Counted from the stretch's first letter, positions 1 through 6,201 are shown. The stretch is DNA of 10,034 nt from Bacteroidota bacterium (GCA_028288545.1 JAQBNQ010000331.1:1-10034), one strand, 5' to 3'. A program made the numbers and translations. The notes: generated by a model not told the origin, from the letters alone.

Positions 1-445
1 AGACCAAATCAAATTTGGGAACGAATGTGCGCTCAACGCATAGCCATGCCTTTTTAATTGCCGGACGGCGGACCACCTCCGGAACTTCTGTAAAGTACTC
101 GTGAGCATCATAAGCCAATTTTGCACCTTTTAAGTTGCCGCTAAGATAAACCGCAGCAATGGTATCTAAATCAATAGCGCAGGCTGCATCAAACGATGAG
201 AACATAAGATAAAAGAAGAGTCGCAGGTTAAATTCCAGATAAAACATCTTGCCTTTGTCAAACCAACAATTAAGCCGGGTTTGGTGAAAAGGCTCTTCGT
301 TTAATGGAATAGAAAAACTTCTTTTTCTGCCAACCAATTCAACGTCATACCCCCCGTCAGCCAGGCTTCTGCAAATCTTTTGCATCCGCTGGTCATAGCT
401 GAGGTCGTTGGTTACAGTAAGGATTATCCTTTTTACTCCACCCAT
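1..445 (-). CDS. GT4-type glycosyltransferase, N-terminal part (runs off window)
   Basis: This is a partial gene; only the first 148 residues lie in the window, translated by hand from the ATG at 445. The protein begins MGGVKRIILTVTNDLSYDQR, a beta strand followed by a loop and a helix as in the N-terminal Rossmann domain of GT-B glycosyltransferases. It continues with AIDLDT (about residues 90-95) and YDAHEYFTEVPEVVRRP (about 112-128), a signature familiar from Bacteroidota GT4-like enzymes. The donor-binding C-terminal domain and its E-x7-E motif would lie outside the window, so the substrate cannot be named; a role in surface polysaccharide or glycolipid synthesis is only inference. The ATG overlaps the last 13 nt of recQ in another frame, which suggests translational coupling. 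No signal peptide or Shine-Dalgarno is visible. The family call is firm, the exact specificity unknown. Confidence 0.85.
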   Translation of the reverse strand, partial: MGGVKRIILTVTNDLSYDQRMQKICRSLADGGYDVELVGRKRSFSIPLNEEPFHQTRLNCWFDKGKMFYLEFNLRLFFYLMFSSFDAACAIDLDTIAAVYLSGNLKGAKLAYDAHEYFTEVPEVVRRPAIKKAWLCVERTFVPKFDLV

Positions 446-2337
446 TTTAAGGTTGATTCGGCAGTGCGTTTTATCTTCCCTTTATCCATTAAAAATTCAA
501 TGGCGCCGGTTAAATCTGACGGCGCTACATTTAACCTGATCTTGATTTGCTGCAGGGTTAACGGCATTTGCTTTAATTCATTTTCGAGCATAGCGGCAAT
601 TTTACCGAATTCTGCGGCACCCATACCCTGTTTTTTTTTACCTGTGCACACATCGCAGATGCCGCAATCTTCTTTCACTTCTTCGCCAAAATATTTTACC
701 AGCAGTTTTGTTCTGCAAACATCTTTTTCGGTTACGTAAAACTGCACTGCTTTTAGTTTTTCTTCGTAACCCGCTTGGCGCTTTTTAATGAAGGCAATAT
801 CCAGGCGTAAATTTTCAGCCTTAACCCTGTTTTGCATAAAAACCAGTTGCGGTTTTTCCTTGCGGGCATCGTAGCGGAATATGTTGAACTTATCCAACGC
901 TTGTAGCTGGGTAATTGTTTCGGCAACGGATATTTTTAAGCGCGAGGCTATCACCTCCTCCTCAACAGCAACAAAATCTTCAAATACTCCTTCCGAAGTT
1001 CGAAGTATGAATTTTATGAGCGCTTCATACTTTTTATTTTCTACCTGGAACCTGTATATCACATCCTTACCGGCAACGGCCTTTACCTGCGACGGTTTAT
1101 AAACGCTGTCAGTCATGTATATCAGTTCATGCTGCTCAAGTAATTTAAGTGCGTGTAACACTTTAACAGCGCTATGTTTATGGCGGTTTGAGAATTCGCG
1201 AATATCAAAATCAAATGGCTGGTTTACGCCGCTGTTATATGCTATCCTGAACCAGGCACAAAGCTGCTCGTAAATCTCTTTAGTGAATTCGGGCGAGGGA
1301 AAGTTTTCAGTTATTTTCTTTTCGAGCTCAATAAAGTCACTCTTATCAACCAATTGCACCGCGTAGGCTTTCTTTTCATCGCGCCCCGCCCTTCCTGCTT
1401 CCTGAAAATAGGCTTCGATGCTATCTGCAAGGTCCATGTGAATGACCGTGCGAACATCGGGCTTGTCGATACCCATTCCGAAAGCATTGGTGCAACATAT
1501 CACGCGGGTTTTGTTGTTCATCCAGCTATCCTGCTTTTTTGATCGGTCGTTGGGTTCAAGCCCTGCGTGATAAAAATCGGATTTGATCTTATGCCTGTTC
1601 AGGTAATCGGAGTACTCTTTTGTTTTGCGACGATTGCGAACGTACAGAATAGCACTTCCATTTACCTTGCTCAGTATTTCAACCAGGGATTGATTTTTGT
1701 TGGGTGAATGACGGACTACGTAACTGATATTGCTGCGCACAAAACTTTTACGGAAAACATTCTTCTTTTTGAAATGGAGCTTCGCTTGAATATCTTCTAC
1801 TACTTCGGGTGTTGCCGTTGCGGTTAAAGCAATTAGTGGGACACCTTTTAGTTTTTCCCTTACCTCCGCTATTTTTAAATAGGGCGGACGAAAATCGTAC
1901 CCCCATTGCGAAATACAGTGTGCCTCATCAATTGCCAGTAAAGAGATTTTCATGTTGGCCATTCTTACCTGGAAATCTTCCATGGCTAAACGCTCAGGCG
2001 AGATGTAGAGGAATTTATTGTTCCCGAAAACGCAGCTATCTAACAGCGTATCAATCTGGCGATATGAAAGTCCGCTATAAACAGCCACTGCCTTAATTCC
2101 TTTTTGGTTAAGGTTGGAAACCTGGTCTTTCATCAGAGCTATCAAAGGGGATATGACCAGGCATAAACCATCTGTAACCATAGCCGGTACCTGGAAACAT
2201 AGGGATTTGCCACCACCGGTGGGCAATAGAGCAAGTGTATCTTTTTTTTGAAGAAGAGAATTGATAATGTCCTCCTGTAATGGACGGAAGTTATCGAAAC
2301 CCCAATATTGTTTCAGTACCTGGTGAATGCTCTGCAC
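433..2337 (-). CDS. recQ: RecQ-family ATP-dependent DNA helicase
   Basis: A 634-residue superfamily 2, 3'-5' DNA helicase of recombination and repair. Motifs in order: Q-like motif 0 YWGFDNFRPLQ (11-21), Walker A LPTGGGKS (38-45), Ia ISPLIALMKDQ (62-72), DEAH (137-140) running into the aromatic-rich loop HCISQWGYDFRPPY, III LTATAT (171-176), V with TNAFGMGIDKPDVR (283-296), and VI QEAGRAGRD (312-320). Four zinc-ligand cysteines lie at 541, 558, 561 and 564, with the same C-x16-C-x2-C-x2-C spacing as E. coli RecQ. However, about 220 residues separate motif VI from the first cysteine, against roughly 50 in E. coli. A winged-helix-like tail (about 575-634) follows, and there is no HRDC domain. 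The start is GTG: an in-frame TAA lies just upstream, no ATG lies between, and the next Met (53) would remove Walker A. It is probably the shorter RecQ paralogue common in Bacteroidota. Confidence 0.95.
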   Translation of the reverse strand: MQSIHQVLKQYWGFDNFRPLQEDIINSLLQKKDTLALLPTGGGKSLCFQVPAMVTDGLCLVISPLIALMKDQVSNLNQKGIKAVAVYSGLSYRQIDTLLDSCVFGNNKFLYISPERLAMEDFQVRMANMKISLLAIDEAHCISQWGYDFRPPYLKIAEVREKLKGVPLIALTATATPEVVEDIQAKLHFKKKNVFRKSFVRSNISYVVRHSPNKNQSLVEILSKVNGSAILYVRNRRKTKEYSDYLNRHKIKSDFYHAGLEPNDRSKKQDSWMNNKTRVICCTNAFGMGIDKPDVRTVIHMDLADSIEAYFQEAGRAGRDEKKAYAVQLVDKSDFIELEKKITENFPSPEFTKEIYEQLCAWFRIAYNSGVNQPFDFDIREFSNRHKHSAVKVLHALKLLEQHELIYMTDSVYKPSQVKAVAGKDVIYRFQVENKKYEALIKFILRTSEGVFEDFVAVEEEVIASRLKISVAETITQLQALDKFNIFRYDARKEKPQLVFMQNRVKAENLRLDIAFIKKRQAGYEEKLKAVQFYVTEKDVCRTKLLVKYFGEEVKEDCGICDVCTGKKKQGMGAAEFGKIAAMLENELKQMPLTLQQIKIRLNVAPSDLTGAIEFLMDKGKIKRTAESTLKWVE

Positions 2338-2403
2338 GGCGGTGAAAATATGGAATCCAAATGCATTTTAACGCACAGGTAGGAAAGAGTATGCGTAAAG
2401 AAT

Positions 2404-3180
2404 TTAATACAGGCTATCGATGAAATTTTTTTCGTTGGTTTTGATGAATTCCAGTATCTCCTCTTTCATATGTTCATCGTATTGCGTAAAAAGATCGTAG
2501 CCCTTTTGCATGATGGCTTTGCCCAGTTCTATGGCTTCTACTTCGTTGGGGCCGTACAGATCGGGTTTGGATTTCATAGTTTCGATTACCGTATCCATAA
2601 TACCAATGGTTTTGCCGAGCAGAACCGTATTGGTAAACGACTTAAACAGATTCTCCAACTCACCAATAAAACGATACAATTCGTCTTTTGGAATTGCAAC
2701 CATGCACTGAAAAAACTGCTCGTCACTTACCGGTATGGTGTACCCTTTTTCCAGCGCAGCCTGGGTCAATGAATTTTCAAAATGCTTTGCCGAAGTGTAG
2801 GCGGTAAGAGAAGTAAGTCCAGCACCAACCGCTGCAGGAAACTGGAAGCCGAAACGAAAAATAGCGGCCGTAATGTTGCCCAGCAGGTGCCAAACTTTTG
2901 AGGGATGCATTACGTAGTTCTCCAATTCAGAAAATGCGGCATCCAGTTTTTCGCGTAATACAGGCTCGGGATAAAGGCTTTCTAGAAAATAGACCTTAAG
3001 TGTTTCGACCATCTTCTTCGTAAAATCATCCGGAACATTGGGATTACTTTTGATGGACTCGTAATCATATCTCTTAGCTACCAGGTCGCGGTACTTGCTT
3101 ATCATGTGATATTTCATCGCGACGTCTGGCGAGGCGTTCTTTTCTACTTTTTTCTTCTTCGCTGGTGCTTTTTCTTTCAT
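2404..3180 (-). CDS. Conserved-looking hypothetical protein, 258 aa, helical
   Basis: I do not recognise this protein. The reading frame stays open to 3426, but the start is placed at the ATG at 3180: upstream of it the frame crosses the msrB 3' end and the hairpin at 3223-3250, and gives low-complexity, non-protein-like sequence. From 3180 the product is 258 residues. The N-terminus is very basic (MKEKAPAKKKKVEKNA) with no signal peptide, so it is probably cytoplasmic. The rest looks mainly alpha-helical, with amphipathic stretches around 22-65, 75-92, 153-205 and 213-258. A more apolar, glycine-rich patch (about 104-127, AAIFRFGFQFPAAVGAGL) could touch a membrane but is poor as a transmembrane helix. 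No catalytic motif, metal site or nucleotide-binding loop is visible. It lies 66 nt upstream of recQ and 91 nt downstream of msrB; neither neighbour indicates its function. Confidence 0.75.
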   Translation of the reverse strand: MKEKAPAKKKKVEKNASPDVAMKYHMISKYRDLVAKRYDYESIKSNPNVPDDFTKKMVETLKVYFLESLYPEPVLREKLDAAFSELENYVMHPSKVWHLLGNITAAIFRFGFQFPAAVGAGLTSLTAYTSAKHFENSLTQAALEKGYTIPVSDEQFFQCMVAIPKDELYRFIGELENLFKSFTNTVLLGKTIGIMDTVIETMKSKPDLYGPNEVEAIELGKAIMQKGYDLFTQYDEHMKEEILEFIKTNEKNFIDSLY

Positions 3181-3222
3181 TTTGTTGCCGGATATTATGG
3201 TGCTGAATGTAATATAAATTAA

Positions 3223-3250
3223 GAAGCCGCAACTTTTATGCCGCGGCTTC
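3223..3250 (-). terminator. Probable intrinsic terminator after msrB
   Basis: A perfect 8-bp inverted repeat, GAAGCCGC / GCGGCTTC, encloses a 12-nt loop in the gap between msrB and the 258-residue gene. Read on the minus strand it begins 22 nt after the msrB stop codon and is followed by an interrupted T-rich tract (TTAATTTATATT). A run of six T precedes the stem on that strand. The position fits an msrB terminator, but the U-tract is imperfect, so it may be leaky or act as a processing hairpin. Confidence 0.6.
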
Positions 3251-3271
3251 AAAAAATTCCAGGCTCTACTG

Positions 3272-3799
3272 TTATTTGTTATCCTCTTTCTTAAAATCGA
3301 GAGAAAGTGAGTTAACGCAGTAACGCATTCCGCTTTCGGTAGGGCCGTCGTTAAACAGGTGGCCCAGGTGCGAACCGCATTTGCCGCAAAGGATTTCGGT
3401 ACGTACCATACCGAATGAAGTGTCAACTACCGTTTTAATTTTTCCGCCGGCAATTTCCTTATCAAAACTTGGCCAGCCACAATGCGAATCGAATTTCATA
3501 TCTGAGGTAAATAATTCATTACCACAGGCACCGCAAACGTAAACGCCTTTTTCTTTATTGAGATAATATTTGCCTGTAAAAGGAGACTCAGTTCCTTTTT
3601 CGCGAAGCACATGATACTGTTCGGGGGTGAGAAATTTTTTCCAGTCCTCATCCGTTTTTACCACTTTTCCGCTGTCGTCGTTATTAGTATTCATACCTGT
3701 TTGTTTTTGAATTTCCGTTTTTTGAATATTACTTTTTTGCTGCCCGCAAGAGGCGAGCATTAAACCAAGAGCAATTAAAATTGAGATGGCGCCTTTCAT
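3272..3799 (-). CDS. msrB: Peptide-methionine (R)-S-oxide reductase, lipoprotein form
   Basis: MsrB reduces the R epimer of methionine sulfoxide in oxidised proteins using thioredoxin-type electrons. The 175-residue product opens with a hydrophobic signal sequence and lipobox LASC (Cys18), so it is predicted to be an extracytoplasmic lipoprotein. A Gln/Lys/Asn-rich linker (19-50) leads into the MsrB domain (about 52-170). The four zinc ligands are C89-x2-C92 and C138-x2-C141. The H-L-G-H segment (144-147) and R-Y-C-V-N-S with catalytic Cys161 are present. Cys107 in SHCGWPSF lies 54 residues before Cys161, the same spacing as the recycling/catalytic pair of Neisseria MsrB, so a disulfide-recycled mechanism is expected. 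No MsrA domain is fused or adjacent. The gene has its own promoter candidate and a hairpin downstream. Whether the anchor is on the inner or outer membrane is not settled by the sequence. Confidence 0.95.
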   Translation of the reverse strand: MKGAISILIALGLMLASCGQQKSNIQKTEIQKQTGMNTNNDDSGKVVKTDEDWKKFLTPEQYHVLREKGTESPFTGKYYLNKEKGVYVCGACGNELFTSDMKFDSHCGWPSFDKEIAGGKIKTVVDTSFGMVRTEILCGKCGSHLGHLFNDGPTESGMRYCVNSLSLDFKKEDNK

Positions 3800-3922
3800 G
3801 TTCTTTTCCTATTTGTCGTATAGACAAAGGTATCCTTACAGCGTGATATTGCTTAACAGAAATTTAACTACATTGTTTGAATGCAAAGGGAGAATTTGAG
3901 CCTACAGGCATTAAGTACGGAT
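3800..3922. other. Intergenic region between the GldL-like gene and msrB
   Basis: This 123-nt gap separates the end of the envelope block from msrB. It holds the -7-like box of the msrB promoter candidate (3825-3832). I see no convincing terminator after the GldL-like gene: the only hairpins are a 4-bp TTTG/CAAA repeat at 3876-3887 and a tiny GCC/GGC repeat near 3900, both too weak. Read-through into msrB is therefore possible. No small ORF with coding character was found here. Confidence 0.5.
3825..3832 (-). promoter_or_regulatory. msrB promoter candidate, Bacteroidota -7 box
   Basis: On the minus strand this reads TACCTTTG, an exact match to the TAnnTTTG -7 consensus of the Bacteroidota primary sigma factor. 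It lies 25 nt upstream of the msrB ATG, giving a short leader of roughly 18-20 nt. No clean TTTG -33 element is present at the expected distance (the region reads CTGTTAAGC), so the promoter may be weak or depend on an activator. Confidence 0.5.
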
Positions 3923-4285
3923 CTATTTTTCCTGTTCTCCTCCCATTTTGCCCTTAAGGATTACTAATGCCCAAACTATTGCTCCCGCAATGGCGACTAT
4001 TAGCAACATATCAGCCCCTGGCCAGTGCATTAACCTGAATAAAACGGCGATTACCCCCACAGCTATGGCACAACCAGTAACAATTGACTCCAAAGTGCCC
4101 TCTAATATTCCTTTAAAGGCCGCGGCAACCGCCACAGAGCCCATTCCAGACAAAAGCATTTGGTTTGCGCTATGCCAATGCATTAATTTAAACAGGGCAC
4201 CAGCAATTGCCACGGCGAGCCCACAAGTGAGCATAAAATTTATTGTTTTTTCCTGTTGTAACCTTTGTGGAGTTTTAGAAGGCAT
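3923..4285 (-). CDS. GldL-related small membrane protein with duplicated motif
   Basis: A 120-residue inner-membrane protein. After a short polar N-terminus (1-15) it has about four hydrophobic stretches: roughly 16-33, 43-57, 66-84 and 92-110, and ends in a charged tail GKMGGEQEK. Two loops carry the hallmark of the GldL N-terminal region: LFKLMHWHSANQMLL (31-45) and LFRLMHWPGADMLLI (82-96). The second matches the usual F-K-x-M-H-W-P-G-A-D form of GldL best. GldL proper is a roughly 200-residue or longer inner-membrane subunit of the gliding/type IX secretion motor with two membrane helices and a long cytoplasmic domain. That domain is absent here, and neither helix following a motif contains an acidic residue, where GldL has its conserved glutamate. 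This is therefore a GldL relative and not the motor subunit. Its start overlaps the preceding barrel gene by 11 nt. Function unknown. Confidence 0.8.
   Translation of the reverse strand: MPSKTPQRLQQEKTINFMLTCGLAVAIAGALFKLMHWHSANQMLLSGMGSVAVAAAFKGILEGTLESIVTGCAIAVGVIAVLFRLMHWPGADMLLIVAIAGAIVWALVILKGKMGGEQEK
3971..4222 (-). repeat. Internal tandem duplication in the GldL-like gene
   Basis: Codons 22-54 (4124-4222) and 73-105 (3971-4069) encode the same helix-loop-helix unit, 51 residues apart. Identical positions include L-F, L-M-H-W and the A and L after it, with a conservative K33/R84 change. The likeness is still visible in DNA, where both copies contain TGCATTAA on the plus strand within a similar context (near 4028 and 4178). 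The copies have otherwise diverged, which points to an old duplication. Confidence 0.7.
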
Positions 4286-4958
4286 ATCCGAAATTTATTT
4301 GTGCAACAATTTTTACGTACTTAAACTTACCAAGATCAATAACTACAGGCAAACCGGTGGTATAAGTTTGATTAATGTGACTATCGTATTTAAGTATAAA
4401 GTTATTACGATAACCAAGACCACCGAAAACCTCCAGAGAAAAGCCATCAAACATAAACTGGTAACCAGCTACGCCGCTGGCATTAAAGTAATTAACCACC
4501 TGGTAATTGTCGCCGTGTTTTTCGGCAATTTTTACAAAGTTGTACGAGATGTAAGGTCCGAAAAACAGCCCTTCAGGCGCTTCTTCTTCTTTTAATGGAT
4601 AGAACCGATAACCAATATCAGCGCGGGCACCCCTCATACTATAAGTATGAAACAGACTGTTTGAGCCGTTTTGCGCAGTAGCCAACAACAGAAACAAATT
4701 GGGAAAATTATATGCAAACCCCGCCGATATAGATTGATTGTGCGTGATCATATGCTCATATGTAACGCGCAATTCGCCGCAATAAGGTATTTGCCCTATA
4801 AGAACCGGGATAATATTGCTTTTAATAACGTGTTGAATACCGGGAAGCTTAGGGGCCTTAAATCCCTGAAAACCTGTAGTATCCTGCCCATAGCTTTTAA
4901 ACATACTGACGACAAATATTGCCATACAGAATGAAAGAACTATGCGGCTTTTAAACAT
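4275..4958 (-). CDS. Outer-membrane beta-barrel protein candidate
   Basis: A 227-residue secreted protein. A basic start and hydrophobic core (4-20) followed by KSYGQ give a Sec signal peptide with likely cleavage near residue 24-25. The mature part shows alternating polar/apolar strands rich in Tyr, Phe and Gly, for example GELRVTYEHM (61-70), SISAGFAYNF (76-85), ARADIGYRFY (111-120), LFFGPYISYNFVKI (131-144), GVAGYQFMFDG (162-172), LEVFGGLGYRN (175-185) and the last strand KIVAQINFGYAF, ending in the C-terminal Phe typical of BamA-inserted barrels. About eight strands can be drawn, so a small barrel resembling the DUF3575/OmpW size class is likely; I cannot name the family firmly. It lies 20 nt after the TlpA-like gene and shares 11 nt with the GldL-like gene, so the three are probably co-transcribed. 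Confidence 0.72.
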   Translation of the reverse strand: MFKSRIVLSFCMAIFVVSMFKSYGQDTTGFQGFKAPKLPGIQHVIKSNIIPVLIGQIPYCGELRVTYEHMITHNQSISAGFAYNFPNLFLLLATAQNGSNSLFHTYSMRGARADIGYRFYPLKEEEAPEGLFFGPYISYNFVKIAEKHGDNYQVVNYFNASGVAGYQFMFDGFSLEVFGGLGYRNNFILKYDSHINQTYTTGLPVVIDLGKFKYVKIVAQINFGYAF

Positions 4959-4978
4959 GCAGTGAAACTAAGGAAATG

Positions 4979-6127
4979 CTACTTGATCACCTCGGCTATC
5001 TTCTGATCCAGGGCCTCGCCCCTTAGATTAGAAGCAACGATGATACCGTTTTTATCAAGCAGGTAAGCAGCAGGTATTCCTTGTATTCCATAACGAACGG
5101 CTGCTTCGCTCTGCCACCATTTTAAGTCGCTTACTTGGTTTTCCCAAACCATACCTAAAGCGGTGATAGCGTTTTTCCAGGCAGCAGCATCTTTATCCAA
5201 CGAAACACTGTAAACGGTGAAGCCTTTGTCTTTATATTTTTTGTAAGCTGCAACAACATTAGGCATTTCCATACGGCACGGGCCGCACCATGAGGCCCAG
5301 AAATCGAGCAATACTACCTTGCCTTTAAGCGAGGAAAGCTTGATCGATTTTCCGTTCGGGTCTTTTAAATCAATATCAGGTGCAGCTTTGCCAACTGCAA
5401 TGGATTCTGCAGCTTGTTTTGCGCCTTCCTGTGATTTCATTTGTGCTTCGTACTTGGTATATACATCGCGGTAATCTTTTGTATAAGTAGAACCGGGCAT
5501 TTCTTTTTCCATACGTTGTAACACAGCCAGGTTCTCTTTAGGGAACTGGTCTATCTGTACATTGGTAACATAGAACATGGCTACCAGTGGACTTTTAGCC
5601 ACCTTAGAACTATCCTTTACCAGTTGTTCCATTTTCATAGCGGCCATTTGCATTTGCTGTTGCACGAATGCCAGAGTATCCTGACTGGTTCCTTTTTGGG
5701 CCAGCATTTGATAGGTCATTCTCCAGTTACCAAGCTCGCGTTGAGTTTCGCCAATTTTCTTCATGGCTGTCTGAAACTCGTCATTATCAGCAGGTCCTAC
5801 TATTTTGCAAGGGTCCAGTTGATTTGCAAGGTCGATGTTAACTGTGTATTTAGCCGGCTCAAGCAATACAAGGAAAAACGTTTTCTCATCCAGCTTTAAA
5901 CGATAGAATCCCTTTTCGGTAATTCCCTCCATTTTAAAACCGCCTTTATCGTCAACCTTGGCAGAATCAACGGCAACTATTTTTTGCAGCGTCAGCTTTT
6001 CGAGCAACACTGATTTTGCGGGATGGTTTTTGAGGGTTCCCTGTATGGAGTATTTATCTGAACTACCATTTAGATGGCACGATGAAAATATACTTAGAAG
6101 GAAAACGATACTGAAAATTTTGCGCAT
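4979..6127 (-). CDS. TlpA-like thioredoxin-fold lipoprotein (DUF4369 type)
   Basis: A 382-residue predicted lipoprotein: hydrophobic signal (4-13) and lipobox FSSC with Cys17. Residues about 25-115 resemble the beta-rich DUF4369 domain that precedes thioredoxin folds in Bacteroidota (YSIQGTLKN, GGFKMEGITEKGFYRLKL). A helical spacer rich in Met, Gln and Lys follows (about 115-240). The AhpC/TSA-TlpA-type thioredoxin domain covers about 245-382: GKAAPDIDLKDPNGK, then LKGKVVLLDFWASWCGPC with active site W280-C-G-P-C284, and the cis-proline loop GIPAAYLLD (Pro352). Both active-site cysteines are present, so it should act as an extracytoplasmic thiol-disulfide reductase, needing a DsbD/CcdA-type electron donor that is not encoded here. 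Such proteins serve cytochrome c maturation or general thiol repair; the substrate is unknown. It has a promoter candidate upstream and probably leads the barrel and GldL-like genes. Confidence 0.92.
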   Translation of the reverse strand: MRKIFSIVFLLSIFSSCHLNGSSDKYSIQGTLKNHPAKSVLLEKLTLQKIVAVDSAKVDDKGGFKMEGITEKGFYRLKLDEKTFFLVLLEPAKYTVNIDLANQLDPCKIVGPADNDEFQTAMKKIGETQRELGNWRMTYQMLAQKGTSQDTLAFVQQQMQMAAMKMEQLVKDSSKVAKSPLVAMFYVTNVQIDQFPKENLAVLQRMEKEMPGSTYTKDYRDVYTKYEAQMKSQEGAKQAAESIAVGKAAPDIDLKDPNGKSIKLSSLKGKVVLLDFWASWCGPCRMEMPNVVAAYKKYKDKGFTVYSVSLDKDAAAWKNAITALGMVWENQVSDLKWWQSEAAVRYGIQGIPAAYLLDKNGIIVASNLRGEALDQKIAEVIK

Positions 6128-6140
6128 ATAATAAGAGTGT

Positions 6141-6168
6141 TTAGTAATTAGTATTTAGTGGTTAGAAA
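6141..6168 (-). repeat. Four imperfect 7-bp direct repeats in the tlpA-like leader
   Basis: On the plus strand the stretch reads TTAGTAA, TTAGTAT, TTAGTGG, TTAGAAA, four back-to-back heptamers sharing TTAG. They fill most of the 69-nt gap between gatB and the TlpA-like gene and end 13 nt from its ATG. They lie at and downstream of the likely transcription start of the promoter candidate, so they would form most of the mRNA leader. Confidence 0.65.
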
Positions 6169-6171
6169 GGT

Positions 6172-6201
6172 TAAAGGTATAAATATCATTTTATCGTCAA
6201 A
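6172..6201 (-). promoter_or_regulatory. Promoter candidate for the TlpA-like / barrel / GldL-like unit
   Basis: On the minus strand TTTG (6201-6198) is separated by 18 nt from TACCTTTA (6179-6172). The first matches the Bacteroidota -33 TTTG. The second matches the -7 TAnnTTTG at all but the last base. The -33 element overlaps the gatB stop codon. The predicted start of transcription near 6165 would give a leader of about 38 nt. Confidence 0.45.

Noticed and set aside
380..739. Plus-strand open frame of 119 codons over the recQ 3' end and glycosyltransferase start
   Set aside because: It is antisense to two recognisable genes, and its translation shows no family features.
2358..2365. TGCATTTG on the minus strand as a recQ -7 box
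   Set aside because: It differs from TAnnTTTG at the second base, has no TTTG at the right distance, and such matches arise easily in AT-rich DNA.
2371..2396. Inverted repeat ACGCA / TGCGT with 16-nt loop between the 258-residue gene and recQ
   Set aside because: The perfect stem is only 5 bp (8 bp with a bulge) and no T-run follows on the minus strand, so a terminator call is not supported.
3181..3426. N-terminal extension of the 258-residue gene by 82 codons
   Set aside because: It overlaps 155 nt of the msrB 3' end in another frame and runs through the terminator-like hairpin; the residues are not protein-like, and the ATG at 3180 gives a sensible start.
3876..3887. TTTG-AATG-CAAA inverted repeat upstream of msrB
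   Set aside because: Four-base arms are expected by chance at this composition; no second copy or matching site was found near it.
3948..4595. Plus-strand open frame of 215 codons antisense to the barrel and GldL-like genes
   Set aside because: Its translation has no domain or signal character and low-complexity Ala/Ile/Thr content from the reverse complement of membrane codons; both minus-strand genes under it are convincing.
3923..6127. Whole envelope block as a gliding-motility or type IX secretion locus
   Set aside because: No GldK, GldM, GldN, SprA or PorV-like gene is present, and the GldL-like protein lacks the tail and acidic residue expected of the motor subunit.
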